In this document: one piece after another, positions 54,422 through 64,000 of the stretch
How the letters are laid out: every line of letters begins with the position of its first letter
Numbering within the stretch: the stretch's first letter is position 1
Source: Dipteris shenzhenensis
Lineage: Eukaryota; Polypodiophyta; Polypodiopsida; Gleicheniales
Reading direction: 5' to 3' (one strand)
DNA length: 64,000 nt
Assembly: GCA_047967505.1 (NCBI GenBank)
Contig: CM106538.1
Notes under the pieces: model-generated
Told to the model about the DNA's origin: nothing
Seen by the model: only the letters and a program-made list of their open reading frames with translations
Database searches by the model: none
Position numbers and translations under genes: made by a program

Positions 54422-57280
54422 TCTGAGGTAGAAAGAATTTCTACCGTTTTGATACATTACTGTCTTTGAGATGCAGTAATGCTCGATTCGCAGATGCGGC
54501 TTACGTATCTTCACAGCAACATCTTGACTTGGTGAACACTTCAATTGTTCATAATTTTCGTGGCGCCATGCCCGCAGGCCGATTTAGAAGCTACATTTGG
54601 TGACTCTATACGTTGTCTCTTCTATTGAAGCACGAAATGAGGACGGAATGTGATTTTTTCAGTTGGGCCTGTCTTGTCAATACCGTCTTGATGCTGAAGG
54701 TGCAAAATTTCCTCTCCCTCGTTTTGTTAGTTTTCTTGTTTCTTCGAGCTCCACTGGAGCTTCACTTCGTGTTCTTTTATTATAAGCGTCACACTTACTT
54801 GCACATTGTGCTTGATAACAATCATTGTCAACGGACGAGGACAGAGCCAAAGATTACATTCGTAGGAATTCCAGGTTTTGTCTAGGTATACAATGAACGT
54901 AAAAGGGACAATACAAAGTTCAGATTCGCTGTTAAACTGTATGCATTGCTATCGGGTTGCGATATAACGGGAACAGGGTGGTTCTGTGCGGATGAGCAAG
55001 GCGACTTTTATGCTAAGAAAAATTTACAGGAGGAATCTTATTAAAACCGCTGGGAAGAGTTTCGGGTCGGTGTTTTTACATGTCTATAGGTAAGACGATT
55101 GAATGCTCCCTGCTCTGTTAGAGTACGTTCTCGCGTCTGGAAGCAATTCGACAGAAATGCCTAAAGCATGCCATGGGGGTTTGGGAATTGCATGCACAAT
55201 ATTTGGGGCAAGAAGGGTTTGAGACCGGTTGGAGATTGGACGTCCCTAGGAACGAGAAGGTTTTGCAGAAGCTTTTGCTCCAATTGCGCATCGAGATTCG
55301 AGTGTTCTTGGACTGAGAGGCAAAATTTCGACAAGTCTCGGGCGAAGAGAGAGGGTGAGAGATTGACATCCGATGCGGATCCAAGGAAGCAATGAAGAGA
55401 CACGGCCGTTGATGCAGGGTAGTATACCCTATTGCTTATCTCTTGCATTCCATGGGAGCAGTGGCCTAATCCAAGCTACAAGGAAGGAAGCAAGCAAGAA
55501 GTAAGTAATCATGGGAACAACTGTAATGCGCACCTGAGGGGTATGTCCTTACCTATACACTTGTTAACCTCAACTTGAGCGCCTTCTTCTCACACTTGGA
55601 GTTTATTTCAACCTCTTTCAACATGTACTAGCACATATCTTTGAACATCTAAGGGCCTTCTCCAAACGATCGCATGGGCGATCAATTGTTGAAAATTTCC
55701 AAGAATATGCTTGCAGCCCTCCCAAAATTCCTAAGAATGACTCCCAAGGATGGGCCCCCTCTACGTGAAAGTCCTTGAGTCATAGGCGTTCCGCCCAACA
55801 AGTCTCTTTTGACCTACAAACCTAAAAAGAGCGTGAAAATTTTCACAGGCCATAGCATACATAGATTCCAAAAAACCCTCCAATTTTGCTCACATGGCTA
55901 CTCCCCAAGCCTTGCACATGAGGATGGGACGTGGGTCCATCGGTCACCATCTAAGAGTAGCTTGGGGCCTTCCCTATCTCATCAATGACCACCACGATAT
56001 GCATATTTTAATCTCTCTTTTTATGCACTTTCGTGGTGAGCTCTCCTCACTGCACACCCATCACTTACTCATTATAACCTTAGGATGGTTATCCCCTCCA
56101 AATAATTGCCAATTAGCCAAGCAATATATTAGGACCACCAACATTGTTTGGCACAACACCTTGCACAATATTTTAGTTATGTGTCTTTTGAACAACATAA
56201 TTGTCGAAATTCAGTGTCAAAGTCCAGTGTCCCTTAGGAGCTCAATGGTTGTGGGTAAATGCATTAAGAAGCTTGGAAGTCATCAGGTGATTGATGGAAG
56301 TTGAGATAGATGAGATGAATGCCTGCACAATTGTGGATGACGAGCTACAAATGGGAGTTTCCATTGAGACTAAACCCAAAACCTCCCAAAGCGAGGTTCA
56401 ATGAGCATAATGAGCTTCCTCCTCTAAGAAACATGGAGGCTCTCTTGGATGAATCCGTCCATCCAAATTGCATGCACATAGGATCTCCTGAAATTTTAGA
56501 GTACTTTTCAAAGGTTTTAGTACTCCTAGTTATACTTGCATTGAAAGCTTCCTCTTTGGATGCTGTCATGTTGTTTGTAGCTTAAAATATTGTGGTCCAT
56601 GGAGCCATATGAGATAAGGCCAAGGAAAAAGTTTGATAAAAATAAGAAGTTTGCTATTAAAGATAACTGCAAAACATCGAATATAAGTTGTTACCTCTTG
56701 ATAGAAAATGTCAAGACAAGTTGGGAGACGTGTAAAGACAAGCTGGGAGACATGTAGGAGGCAAAGAAAGAAGAAAATCCCAATTACATCATTCTACATG
56801 TGAAGCAACAAGATGAAGAGCTCCTTGTGTTGAGGTTTTTGCTTTTTTGGCTATCAATCCAAACACAACAACCTTAATCTAACTCAAGAACCTATCATAA
56901 TCTAGCATAACAACAACATGGTGCTCGCTTTCTCCCTCTATCTATGCTATGAGACATAACTCTACACTTCTTGAATCTAATTCCACTTCTCCATCTCTTT
57001 GTTGGAGCTGTTGATGATGTAAAGACTTGGAAATTGAGGGTTTTCATCTTAAGAAGTACGAGGAGGATGACCCATCTATGATGGAGTAGAGACCCACTCC
57101 ATTGGTTCTCAAGGTAGGATCTTATAATGTCTTTAATTTTAAGAAATAAAATTTCAAGTTTCAAGACCCTCTCCACCGTAGGCACCACTTGGCTTGGCTC
57201 TATGCTCAATTTACTCAACAATTTAGCTAGATAAGTAGCCATGTGATGTTGATCAAGTGGCAAAGCATTCACACAAGAAA
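54422..57280. other. No recognisable gene; 3' flank of LRR gene, then AT-rich DNA
   Basis: Frames of 75-136 codons exist (54,613-54,885, 55,168-55,395 and 55,894-56,304, all plus). None has a nameable motif or a convincing homologue by eye. 56.3-57.3 kb reads like decayed transposon DNA. Confidence 0.4.
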
Positions 57281-58140
57281 TCCCCCCTCTCCCTCTCTCT
57301 CCTCCCTACTCTCCCTCTCTCTCTCTCTATATATATATAAATATATATATCTTTTCCTTTGACTATCTCCCCCATGCACGCGCACACATGGACACTAAAA
57401 CCTCCATTAGGGGAGAATTGGGGTCTCAAAAGGGCCTCATAAGGAATTGATTAGGGAATGCTTAGTGGACTAATGCAAGGGGCTTGGAGGGTCCCAAAGA
57501 GGCCTAACTAGACCAACCTAGGTGGGTTAAGCCCACATTTGAGCCCACCTCTCCTTCCATTAATGAGGCGAGGGGGCTACTTTTTGAAATTTGAATTTCA
57601 AATTTTGAATCTCCCTCCCTTTCTCTCTCTCCCTCCTTCCCTCTCTCTCCCTCCCTCCTCCCTCCCTCCCTCCCTCCTCCTCCCTCTCCCTCTCCCTCCC
57701 TCCCCCTCCCTCCTCCTCTCCCCTCCTTCTCTCCCCTCCTCCTCCTCCCTCCTCCCTCTCCCCTCCTCCTCCTCCTTTTGGCTCCTCCTCCCTCCTTCCT
57801 CTCCCCTCCTTCTCGAGCTGCCCAGGCTCTCTCTCCTTTGCTCCTCCCTCCTGTAGAATCTCTCCCCTCCTTCTCGAGCTGCCCAGGCTCCCTCTCCTTT
57901 GCTCCTCCCTCCTGTAGAATCTCTCCCCTCCTCCTCCCTCTTGTAGCATCTCTTTCCTCCTCCTCCCTTTTGTAGCAGCTCCTTCCCTCCCTTCCACACC
58001 TATCGCCCTACTCTCCTCCTCCTCTTCCTCTTGCCCTCATCTGCTTTTTCTCCTCCCTCTTCCTTGCTACTCTCTCCCTCTCATTGCTCCATCTTTGCCA
58101 ACTCTCCTCCTACATTTTAGCGTGCATCACTGATATCTCT
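57281..58140 (+). repeat. Pyrimidine-rich block (CT/CCT repeats)
   Basis: A CT and TA microsatellite lies at 57,283-57,352. GAAATTTGAATTTCAAATTTTGAA at 57,582-57,607 precedes about 500 bp of CTCC/CCT repeats. A 63-66-bp duplication (CCTTCTCGAGCTGCCCAGGCTC...CTGTAGAATCTCT) occurs at about 57,806 and about 57,869. The block ends near 58,100, just before the ATG at 58,153. The frames inside (Pro/Ser/Leu-rich plus, Glu/Gly/Arg-rich minus) are by-products. Confidence 0.9.
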
Positions 58141-58152
58141 CTTTGAGTACTC

Positions 58153-59157
58153 ATGGCACCATTCGAGGACATATCCAACAAGTACCATGTGAACCTACAA
58201 CTGGAGGTAGAATATGCAAGCACACGCTCTTTGGGATATAGTGGAACTCCTCAAAGTGTGCTCCACAGTCTTCGATTGCAAGGGAAGAAGCATCTTGACC
58301 TTTGGGTGGATGGAAACTTGTATCCTTTAGACCCTGCCACCCAAAAGAGTCCTCCTTTTCATACAGTGCATGATGTTGTTCGGTTTGTTGGCAAGGGACA
58401 TGCTGGATTACTCAGTTATTGCAATCGATTGAACCATTCTCAGACATTGGCTATGCAAGCAAGCAAGGTGCAGAGAGCCTAAGCAAAATAACTTGCACAT
58501 TTGGGAAATATTACTATTGTGGCAATGCATAATAGTATGTAGGATCTCCAATTGCAAAACAAAGAACTCGGTGACAAAGCACATGCACTGGACTTGGAGT
58601 AACATAAATTAGAAGAATCAATCCAGAAGCTTGCTAAAAGCAAACAAGATTTGGAAAGGTCTATCTATGGCCAAGTTCAATGTGCTGTGGAGAAGGAACG
58701 AGAGAAGTCAATAGAACGAGTACAAAAGTTGAAGGAAATACCTTTGGGATTGAAGGAGAGGAAAAGACAATTGCAATCTATGGATGCATTATCAACTAAT
58801 AGTGGTGCCCGAAAGAGGAGAATACGGGCTGCACGTTTAATTTCCCAAATTTTCAATGAATTTTCTTACTCTAAAATATTTGTGGTGTTGCATTGTTTCC
58901 ACTAAGACTCATTTATACTCTACTTTAGGAATTTCATGGAGGATGTGATGGGAACAATGGAAATGGATGATAGAGATCCTTCATATGTTCTAAGAAGTTT
59001 AATAAAGCCAACTGATCTCATGGAAGTGTTAAAGGACCCTAGACAAAAAGGGCTATGTAAACAAGTTGCTAGAGAGGTAATGGATGCGTCAATTTTACGA
59101 GCAAAAACCTATGAGCAAGTTTATACGAGCGTGTTTTTCAAGAGATTTTTAAAATAG
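58153..59157 (+). pseudogene. Coiled-coil protein gene of the second element, broken by stops
   Basis: One frame runs from the ATG at 58,153 (MAPFEDISNKYHVNLQLEVEY) through 58,905. In-frame TAA/TAG codons interrupt it at about 58,480-58,600, in places where Gln would fit (for example SM*DLQLQNKEL). After the stops comes a Lys/Glu/Gln-rich coiled coil (VEKEREKSIERVQKL, then LKERKRQLQSMD). A further frame (58,936-59,157) continues as MEDVMGTMEMDDRDP. The family is unknown to me. It lies on the same strand as, and upstream of, the transposase-like gene at 60.0-62.0 kb and is probably part of the same element. The stops make it non-functional as it stands. Confidence 0.5.
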
Positions 59158-60055
59158 TATTTCTTGAGGAAACATGGTTTTTACACTTTTATTTTCATTA
59201 GAACTAGATCCCTTTATCATAAAAATATACAAACTAATCGATATTCATTTTTACATAACATAAATCTTCTTATTCATAGACATCCCTTTGTACCCTTGTT
59301 ATTACCTTAAAAAAGTATTGAAAAATAATTCATTTAAGAAACGTCCCTCATAATCACTCTCAACATAATAATATTATACATAAATAATTACTTATTAAAC
59401 ACATTTATATCATATGGCAATATCTTTCAAGTGTTTTTATAGTATTAATAACAATATATTTATGGACATGTTTCTATAGAAGTTTAAATTACTGTAAATA
59501 AGTATTAACTTGGGCTTATATATCACTCTCATAAAATACATGTAATATTTAATACTATATATGCAAGGTTTTCCAAAATATAACCCCATAGATGTGCTCA
59601 AATGGGGTTTTCCGATCAATTTGAGTGGTTGAATGGCTATATTTGGACATTGGATGTGAAAGTTATGTCACTTTTAAAAGTGCTGTCCAAGGTAGTTTCG
59701 CCAGCGAAACTACCTTGAAAGACCTTGTTCAAAGGGGTTTCGCTGGCGAAACTGCCTTGATGGCTTGCTTCAATGAGTTTTCTTTAGAGAAACCCTTTCA
59801 TGAAGATAGGGTGAGAGAGGTTTTTCAATGTCACCCCCTATTAAGTAAAAAGTTGTAAGAAGGATCATAAGGGAATTTTCATAGAGAAGTCTACTCTACA
59901 TGTGGGTTTCTTCAAAAGCCATCCCATTATGTTCTCACCATTCCCAAAGATTCACATAAATATTCATGTATAAAATAGGCATTCCTATAATACTTTTCAT
60001 ATTTCTAAGTGAAACTATGTTTTCTTCTGATCCATTTTTGTCATATTTTTGCATA
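59158..60055. other. AT-rich spacer with a perfect 30-bp palindrome
   Basis: There is no gene apart from a 77-codon frame at 59,625-59,858. At 59,688-59,717 the sequence CAAGGTAGTTTCGC-ca-GCGAAACTACCTTG is a perfect 14-bp stem with a 2-bp centre. An imperfect version (GGTTTCGCTGGCGAAACTGCCTTG) follows at 59,735-59,760. The palindromic pair suggests a small foldback insertion or a regulatory hairpin. Confidence 0.6.
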
Positions 60056-62025
60056 GTTGGAAGCTTTTTTTTTCCTTCGCTCGGACGCTCGGAAGATTTC
60101 GCTCGGAAAATGCTCGTCCCCAGTGGTAATGAAGTACTTCAAGGGCCTCGTGCAAGCAAAGGAGGTGCTTGGAGCTTGTGATGCTATTGGTGTAAGTCGT
60201 GAAACTTACAACTCTGTTTTTAAAATTTTCAAGTCTGCTATGGAGGAAAAGTATAAGATATCTACAATGCCATTGCCAACACCATGGTCTGTAAGGCTTG
60301 CATGTCAATAAACAAACCAATGTGCTAGAGAAAAGCTTGGAGGATACCATTGTGTAAGTGGCACAATGACTTGGAAGAGTAAAAAGAAATTTGGCATCCA
60401 AACGTTTGAGATGAATGCGAGCCATGGTCAAGTTCTATGGGATGAGAGAAGAAGGTAAGAGAAATTCCCTCTTTGCATTCAACTTTATTTCTTTTCATTT
60501 CTATATCCTTACTATATTTCTCTTTCATTGTACAAATGGCAAGCTAGTATTTGTTATAAAAATGGATGAACCTCAATTGGTAAAAGAGCACAAGCTAGAG
60601 AGGGTGAGCATTTGTATTACGAATGATGCATTGCATTTTGCTCAAGGGGATAAGGAAGTTGAGTAGGGTTTCTCAATCCAATCTAAGAAGGACATATGGT
60701 GGCTTGCAGCCTTTGAGACCCCAAAGGAGTGCCACAAGACATTGAAGTGGGTTTTGGAGAGAACCGGCATCTCGTCAATTATTCGAAGATAAGAGGCAAG
60801 GCAAACATTAATAGTGGATGGGCATGGAATGTTTCAAATTGAATGGCATCTAACTGGTGATTTGAAGACCCTTAAGTGCTTGTGTGGTTGTGATACAGGT
60901 GCAGATGCAAAATGGACATGCTTGTATTGCACTCACTCTCAGAAGATGCAAAAGGGAAGTCTACAATGGAAAAATGGCATCCTTTCTTGCAACCAAAGTG
61001 CAGCCCCTGATCGTCACAAAAAGGATCCTAAATGGGACCCCATTCTACCAATTCCATTAGAGCGGATACACGTGTGTATTTTGCATGTTGAACTGCTTAT
61101 ACTTGATAAGTTAGTCTATCTCCATCTAATTTATGCTTGGAATTTGAGGCCACAGCAAATATTTGCACAATGCATTGCAAAAGTTGAAGAACTACTCTCA
61201 CTAATGGGACTTCACAAGGCAATGTGAAGCTTAAGCAGGACAAGAAACAATCAAGAAAGACACAAAATCTTCCTGCTAAAGTGTCCATGGGTGGAGGAAA
61301 GGCAAGGAGGTTCTTGTCCAACCACAATGCTGATAAAGAAAAACATACATTGGCTCAAATCACCCTAGGTTGGGAGTACTGGAAAGCTTTGTGTAAGTGC
61401 ACTACAAATCAAGCTTCACATCCGCGAATTGCTACTTTGAGAGTAAAACTGTGGACAAAGCTTGATGCATTTATAAAGTTACTTAGACAAGGTCAAACAG
61501 ATGAGCTTTATTATGAGAGATTCAGGACATCATTGGGAGAATTCATATCATTGATGGTAGAAGCATGGGAGGAGTCACATATTACTCATTACATGGTAAT
61601 CCTCCTTAGGTTGAAATTTTGTGCTTTAAACTTGAGTCAGTTTATGTTTCTAATACAATGTTTTTCTTTATAGCATATTCTTTACGCACATGCACCATGG
61701 TTTGTGGAGCAATGGGGCCCTCTGTCCATTTGGAATACTCAAGGAATGGAGAAATCACACTACAGAGAAAAGGCAACATACTTCAAGAATACAAGACATG
61801 GGGGTGGTATTGCGCGAAGCAATGCACTACACGAAATGTTCGATTGGTTTTATAGATGTCTAGAGGCCAGGACTCTCAAGTGCAATAAGGTAGAGATCTC
61901 AAGTCTCGCAAAAGCAGTTCAACATGTCAAGAAGACAAGGAGATGTACTGCTTGGAAGTCCTCAACAGGGAGCCAAGGGGTTGCGCTTTGGTTGCAATGT
62001 ACGGGAGGCGTTGGGTCCTGAGAGA
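60056..62025 (+). pseudogene. Transposase-like gene of the second element (intron-containing, decayed)
   Basis: Plus-strand pieces in order: VVMKYFKGLVQAKEVLGACD (60,128 on); a donor at 60,456; a 60,541-60,666 piece (LERVSICITNDALHFAQGD); TAG and TAA where Gln fits (about 60,665 and 60,792); then DGHGMFQIEWHLTGDLKTLK, CLCGCDTGADAKWTCLYC (zinc-binding Cys pattern) and ILPIPLERIHVCILH. A frame change falls near 61,225, followed by KARRFLSNHNADK. An intron at 61,596-61,673 (GT...TTTATAG) joins THYM to HILYAHAPWFVEQWG, followed by WNTQGMEKSHYREKATYF and TRHGGG. The layout (GDLK, CxxC, HxxH, GxEK...T.HGG) matches a multi-copy transposon protein family seen in many eukaryotes. I cannot name the superfamily with confidence. 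Confidence 0.6.
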
Positions 62026-62228
62026 GCCCCAAATGTAAAATGTTTGATGAATAAAGTTAACACTATTTTAAGTCAATTATTGATTCCAAAATTCACAAAT
62101 TTGTTTCAAAATTGCATAATTGCATGTGTGACATGGCAGGGCGGAGTGGGTTGGGAGCGAGGGCGGTGAAGATTAAGTATTACCGAACTGGTGACAAAAG
62201 ACTGGGGGGGGGAGGGGGTGCACTCAAA
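62026..62228. other. Intergenic, with a G-run
   Basis: This short spacer between the transposase-like and H3-like genes includes a G/A run at 62,203-62,218. There is no gene. Confidence 0.5.
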
Positions 62229-62298
62229 AAACCCTAATTTAAAAGAAAAACCCTAAAGTGCTTTAAAAAAGACTATATAAAGCACTTCAAAACCCTAA
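62229..62298 (+). promoter_or_regulatory. Telo-box and TATA-box promoter of the H3-like gene
   Basis: AAACCCTAA telo-boxes lie at 62,229-62,237, 62,248-62,256 and 62,290-62,298. A TATA box (TATATAA) lies at 62,274-62,280, 33 bp before the ATG at 62,313. Telo-boxes are typical of plant promoters of housekeeping and chromatin genes. Their clustering here supports an independent promoter for the next gene. Confidence 0.65.
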
Positions 62299-62312
62299 AA
62301 TCCCTCATTTCT

Positions 62313-63345
62313 ATGGCACGAGTTAAACAAACTACTAGACCCACTGGACACCATTTAGATGCTACACATTCTCCTGCAAGCCCCAGTGGCCAAGACGGCA
62401 ATGATCAGCAAGGATCTGAAGGCGGTTCTCATCATCAAGAGTCTAAGTAACCGAGTCCCCACCATCCAACTCTCATGGGTGATCCTAGGGATCTCAGCAC
62501 CATGAGGAATCCCAGCACGATGAAGATCCAAGCATGATCAGGGGTCCTCTCAGTCCTTCCACACAACTAATCGTGGAAGTAGAGAGGTCTCCCAAGAGGG
62601 ACAAAATAGTCCAATCAATCATGATCAACTGCCCCTTCGTCCTCCGTGGGGTCCTGGCATGGAGCATCTAGACCAACAAGGGGAGCAAGAAAGGCAAAGA
62701 GAGGAGATGGAGAGATTAGGACTCACAGATATAATGAACCTTGGCCCCAATCCTCCAACCAAGCAGACCGCACGAAAGAGCTGTGCCTCGATATTATCGA
62801 ATATGAGGAGCCTCTAGTACGAGTTGAGCAAGAGCCTCAGCCTGTTGTCTCACAGCCTCATGACAAGGAAAAGAGACAAAGGACAAAGTAGACCCCTAGG
62901 CCCGATAAGCCACCTCAAAGGACCCACCAGACACAGGAAGAGGAGTCTGAAGAGGTGGTTGCAAGGGAGGAGAGGCGAAAGAAGTTCAAAGCGGCCATGG
63001 AGCCATGTCCAGAGGCCAATGCAGGGTCCCCCAAAGATTAAGAGGCATAAAAAATTAGGCGTGAAGGCACTTCAAGAGATCCACAAGTTTCAAACCACTA
63101 TGGACAATCTCATTCCCTGTACACCCTTTCAGCATGATGTACATGAAATAGCACAACATTACAAGGATGATGTGCATTTCACTTCAGTCGTTATGGGAGC
63201 AATTCAGGAGGCAACGGAGCAGATGACAGTAGGTCTTTTTGAAGATGCGAAATTATGTGCTATCCATGCCAAAAGAGTAATAGTGATGGACAAGGACCTT
63301 GCACTCGCCAAGCGCATCGGCTTCAATCCCTCCCTTAGGCCCTAG
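62313..63345 (+). pseudogene. Divergent long-tailed histone H3-like gene, frameshifted
   Basis: The ATG at 62,313 starts MARVKQTTRPTG, which mirrors the H3 N-terminal tail (MAR-KQT-R). That frame stops at 62,448. The middle section is readable in changing frames as His/Ser/Glu-rich and acidic linker (QHHEESQHDEDPS; EEESEEVVAREERRKK). From 63,034 to 63,345 a third frame encodes a complete H3 fold: KALQEIHKFQ (alpha-N), PFQHDVHEIAQHYKDD, VMGAIQEATEQMTVGLFED, LCAIHAKRV and DKDLALAKRI. Loop 1 has the same length as canonical H3. The two ends fit one ancestral protein of about 340 residues, more than twice the usual H3 length. Multiple stops and frame changes mark this copy as decayed unless unusual splicing repairs it. 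It lies ~290 bp behind the transposase-like gene on the same strand. Confidence 0.8.
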
Positions 63346-63533
63346 ATGTTGTTTAGGTTCATTTGGTGTAACCTGAATCATTTTGTAAATCTCTGCCCTT
63401 TGAGGCCAATGAATAAAAGATATTTTTATGTTCTATTACTGTTCCCATGTTATTATACATGTTACGTGATGCTTTCCATCAGTTTATGTAAGTTCAGTGT
63501 GAATTTAAGTGGTCAAATGATGTATTTTCAGCA
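63346..63533. other. 3' flank of the H3-like gene
   Basis: AT-rich DNA. AATAAAAG at 63,412-63,419 is a possible polyadenylation signal about 67 bp after the stop codon. Confidence 0.4.
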
Positions 63534-63714
63534 TGGCGCAGAAGGCCAATGTGTTCGGCAATGTACGGGGATCCCAGAAATGCCAAAACCCGCTATGGCG
63601 CATATGGGGCATGGCATTGGGGCCAAGTCAAACAAGCCCCATACGCGCCATAGCAGGTTTTGGCATTTCTGGGCTCCCCGCATGATGCCGAACACATTTG
63701 CCTTTTGCCGCGCA
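63534..63714. repeat. Long foldback (inverted repeat arms ~77-80 bp)
   Basis: The left arm at 63,534-63,611 (including GTGTTCGGCA, CCCAGAAATGCCAAAACC and GCTATGGCGC) is the near-perfect reverse complement of the right arm at 63,634-63,714. The central loop is about 22 bp. Differences are a few substitutions and small indels. Transcription through it would give a long hairpin RNA. It may be a foldback MITE or a small-RNA precursor. Confidence 0.9.
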
Positions 63715-63730
63715 GTGAGATTCTTACTAG

Positions 63731-64000
63731 ATTGCTCAGAAATGACCATTATAGTGCAAATATTTATCTGATAGCATGCTTTTGAACAGAATAGTGAATG
63801 AAAATATTGATGCCAACAACATTAAAGTTACAAAATACAATGACAGTATAAAATAAATTTTGTAAAAGATTGCTCAGAAATTACCATTATAGTGCAAATA
63901 TTTATCTGATAGCATGCTTTTGAACAGAATAGTGAATGAAAATATTGATGCCAACAACATTAAAGTTACAAAATACAATGACAATATAAAATAAATTTTG
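63731..64000. repeat. 138-bp tandem repeat, two copies to the window end
   Basis: ATTGCTCAGAAAT(G/T)ACCATTATAG... to ...ATAAAATAAATTTTG occurs at 63,731 and again at 63,869, almost identical. The array probably continues beyond the window. Confidence 0.9.

Noticed and set aside
58480-60795. Alternative genetic code with TAA/TAG read as Gln
   Set aside because: Many stops do fall where Gln fits, but elsewhere TGA replaces Arg, Gly or Trp, and intact genes (kinase, LRR, C48 gene) end normally at standard stops without internal TAA/TAG. Deamination explains all cases.
63034-63345. Centromeric histone H3 (CENH3)
   Set aside because: Loop 1 between the KDD and FTS segments has the same length as canonical H3, whereas CENH3 usually has an extended loop 1. 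The long tail alone is not enough.
1-64000. tRNA, rRNA or other structural RNA genes
   Set aside because: I scanned for tRNA A/B-box and rRNA signatures by eye and saw none that I could support.

Overview
The window looks like transposon-rich nuclear DNA of a land plant. The supporting signs are chromodomain Ty3/gypsy and Ty1/copia remnants, a primer-binding site close to the initiator-Met tRNA type (TGGTATtAGAGC), a BIR-type leucine-rich-repeat receptor, AAACCCTAA telo-boxes in a promoter, and plant-type GT-AG introns. Very large intergenic arrays and unusual multi-copy gene families would suit a fern, lycophyte or bryophyte, but the species is not determined. Almost nothing here looks like ordinary single-copy host sequence except the receptor-like gene near 54 kb and perhaps the more GC-balanced DNA at 45.6-49.3 kb.

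Layout. 1-13.15 kb holds four decayed LTR-retrotransposon pieces: gypsy pol, copia, chromovirus, copia. 13.15-18.1 kb holds a truncated zinc-finger (hAT-like) ORF, an intact protein-kinase ORF and a hairpin-rich tandem array. 18,685-45,591 is bounded by perfect 26-bp inverted repeats with a matching 4-bp flank (CAAC). I read this as one 26.9-kb DNA transposon. It carries a leftward DDE-like (DUF7869-type) transposase candidate split by a single in-frame TAA, about 36 copies of a 181-bp satellite, about 2 kb of G-run DNA studded with GC palindromes, a GA-rich block, a rightward 12-exon gene and a small 150-codon ORF. The 12-exon gene (1,933 codons by my splice model) ends in three tandem Ulp1/C48-like peptidase domains. 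45.6-57.5 kb is mostly without recognisable genes apart from a kinase-less BIR-like LRR receptor. 57.5-63.4 kb is a second, decayed element with a pyrimidine tract, a coiled-coil ORF, an intron-containing transposase-like gene and, behind its own TATA/telo-box promoter, a frameshifted gene whose two ends are a histone H3 tail mimic and a complete H3 histone fold. The window ends in a long foldback and a 138-bp tandem repeat.

How the parts may work together (inference). The 26.9-kb element has two divergent genes on either side of a satellite and G-run core. The leftward gene supplies a DDE-type catalytic domain and the rightward gene supplies a SUMO-protease-like module. The second element pairs a different transposase-like protein with a divergent histone H3. 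Both would be cases of mobile DNA carrying genes that act on chromatin or SUMO. In-frame stops throughout the decayed genes are mostly explicable as C-to-T or G-to-A changes, as expected from deamination of methylated silenced DNA.
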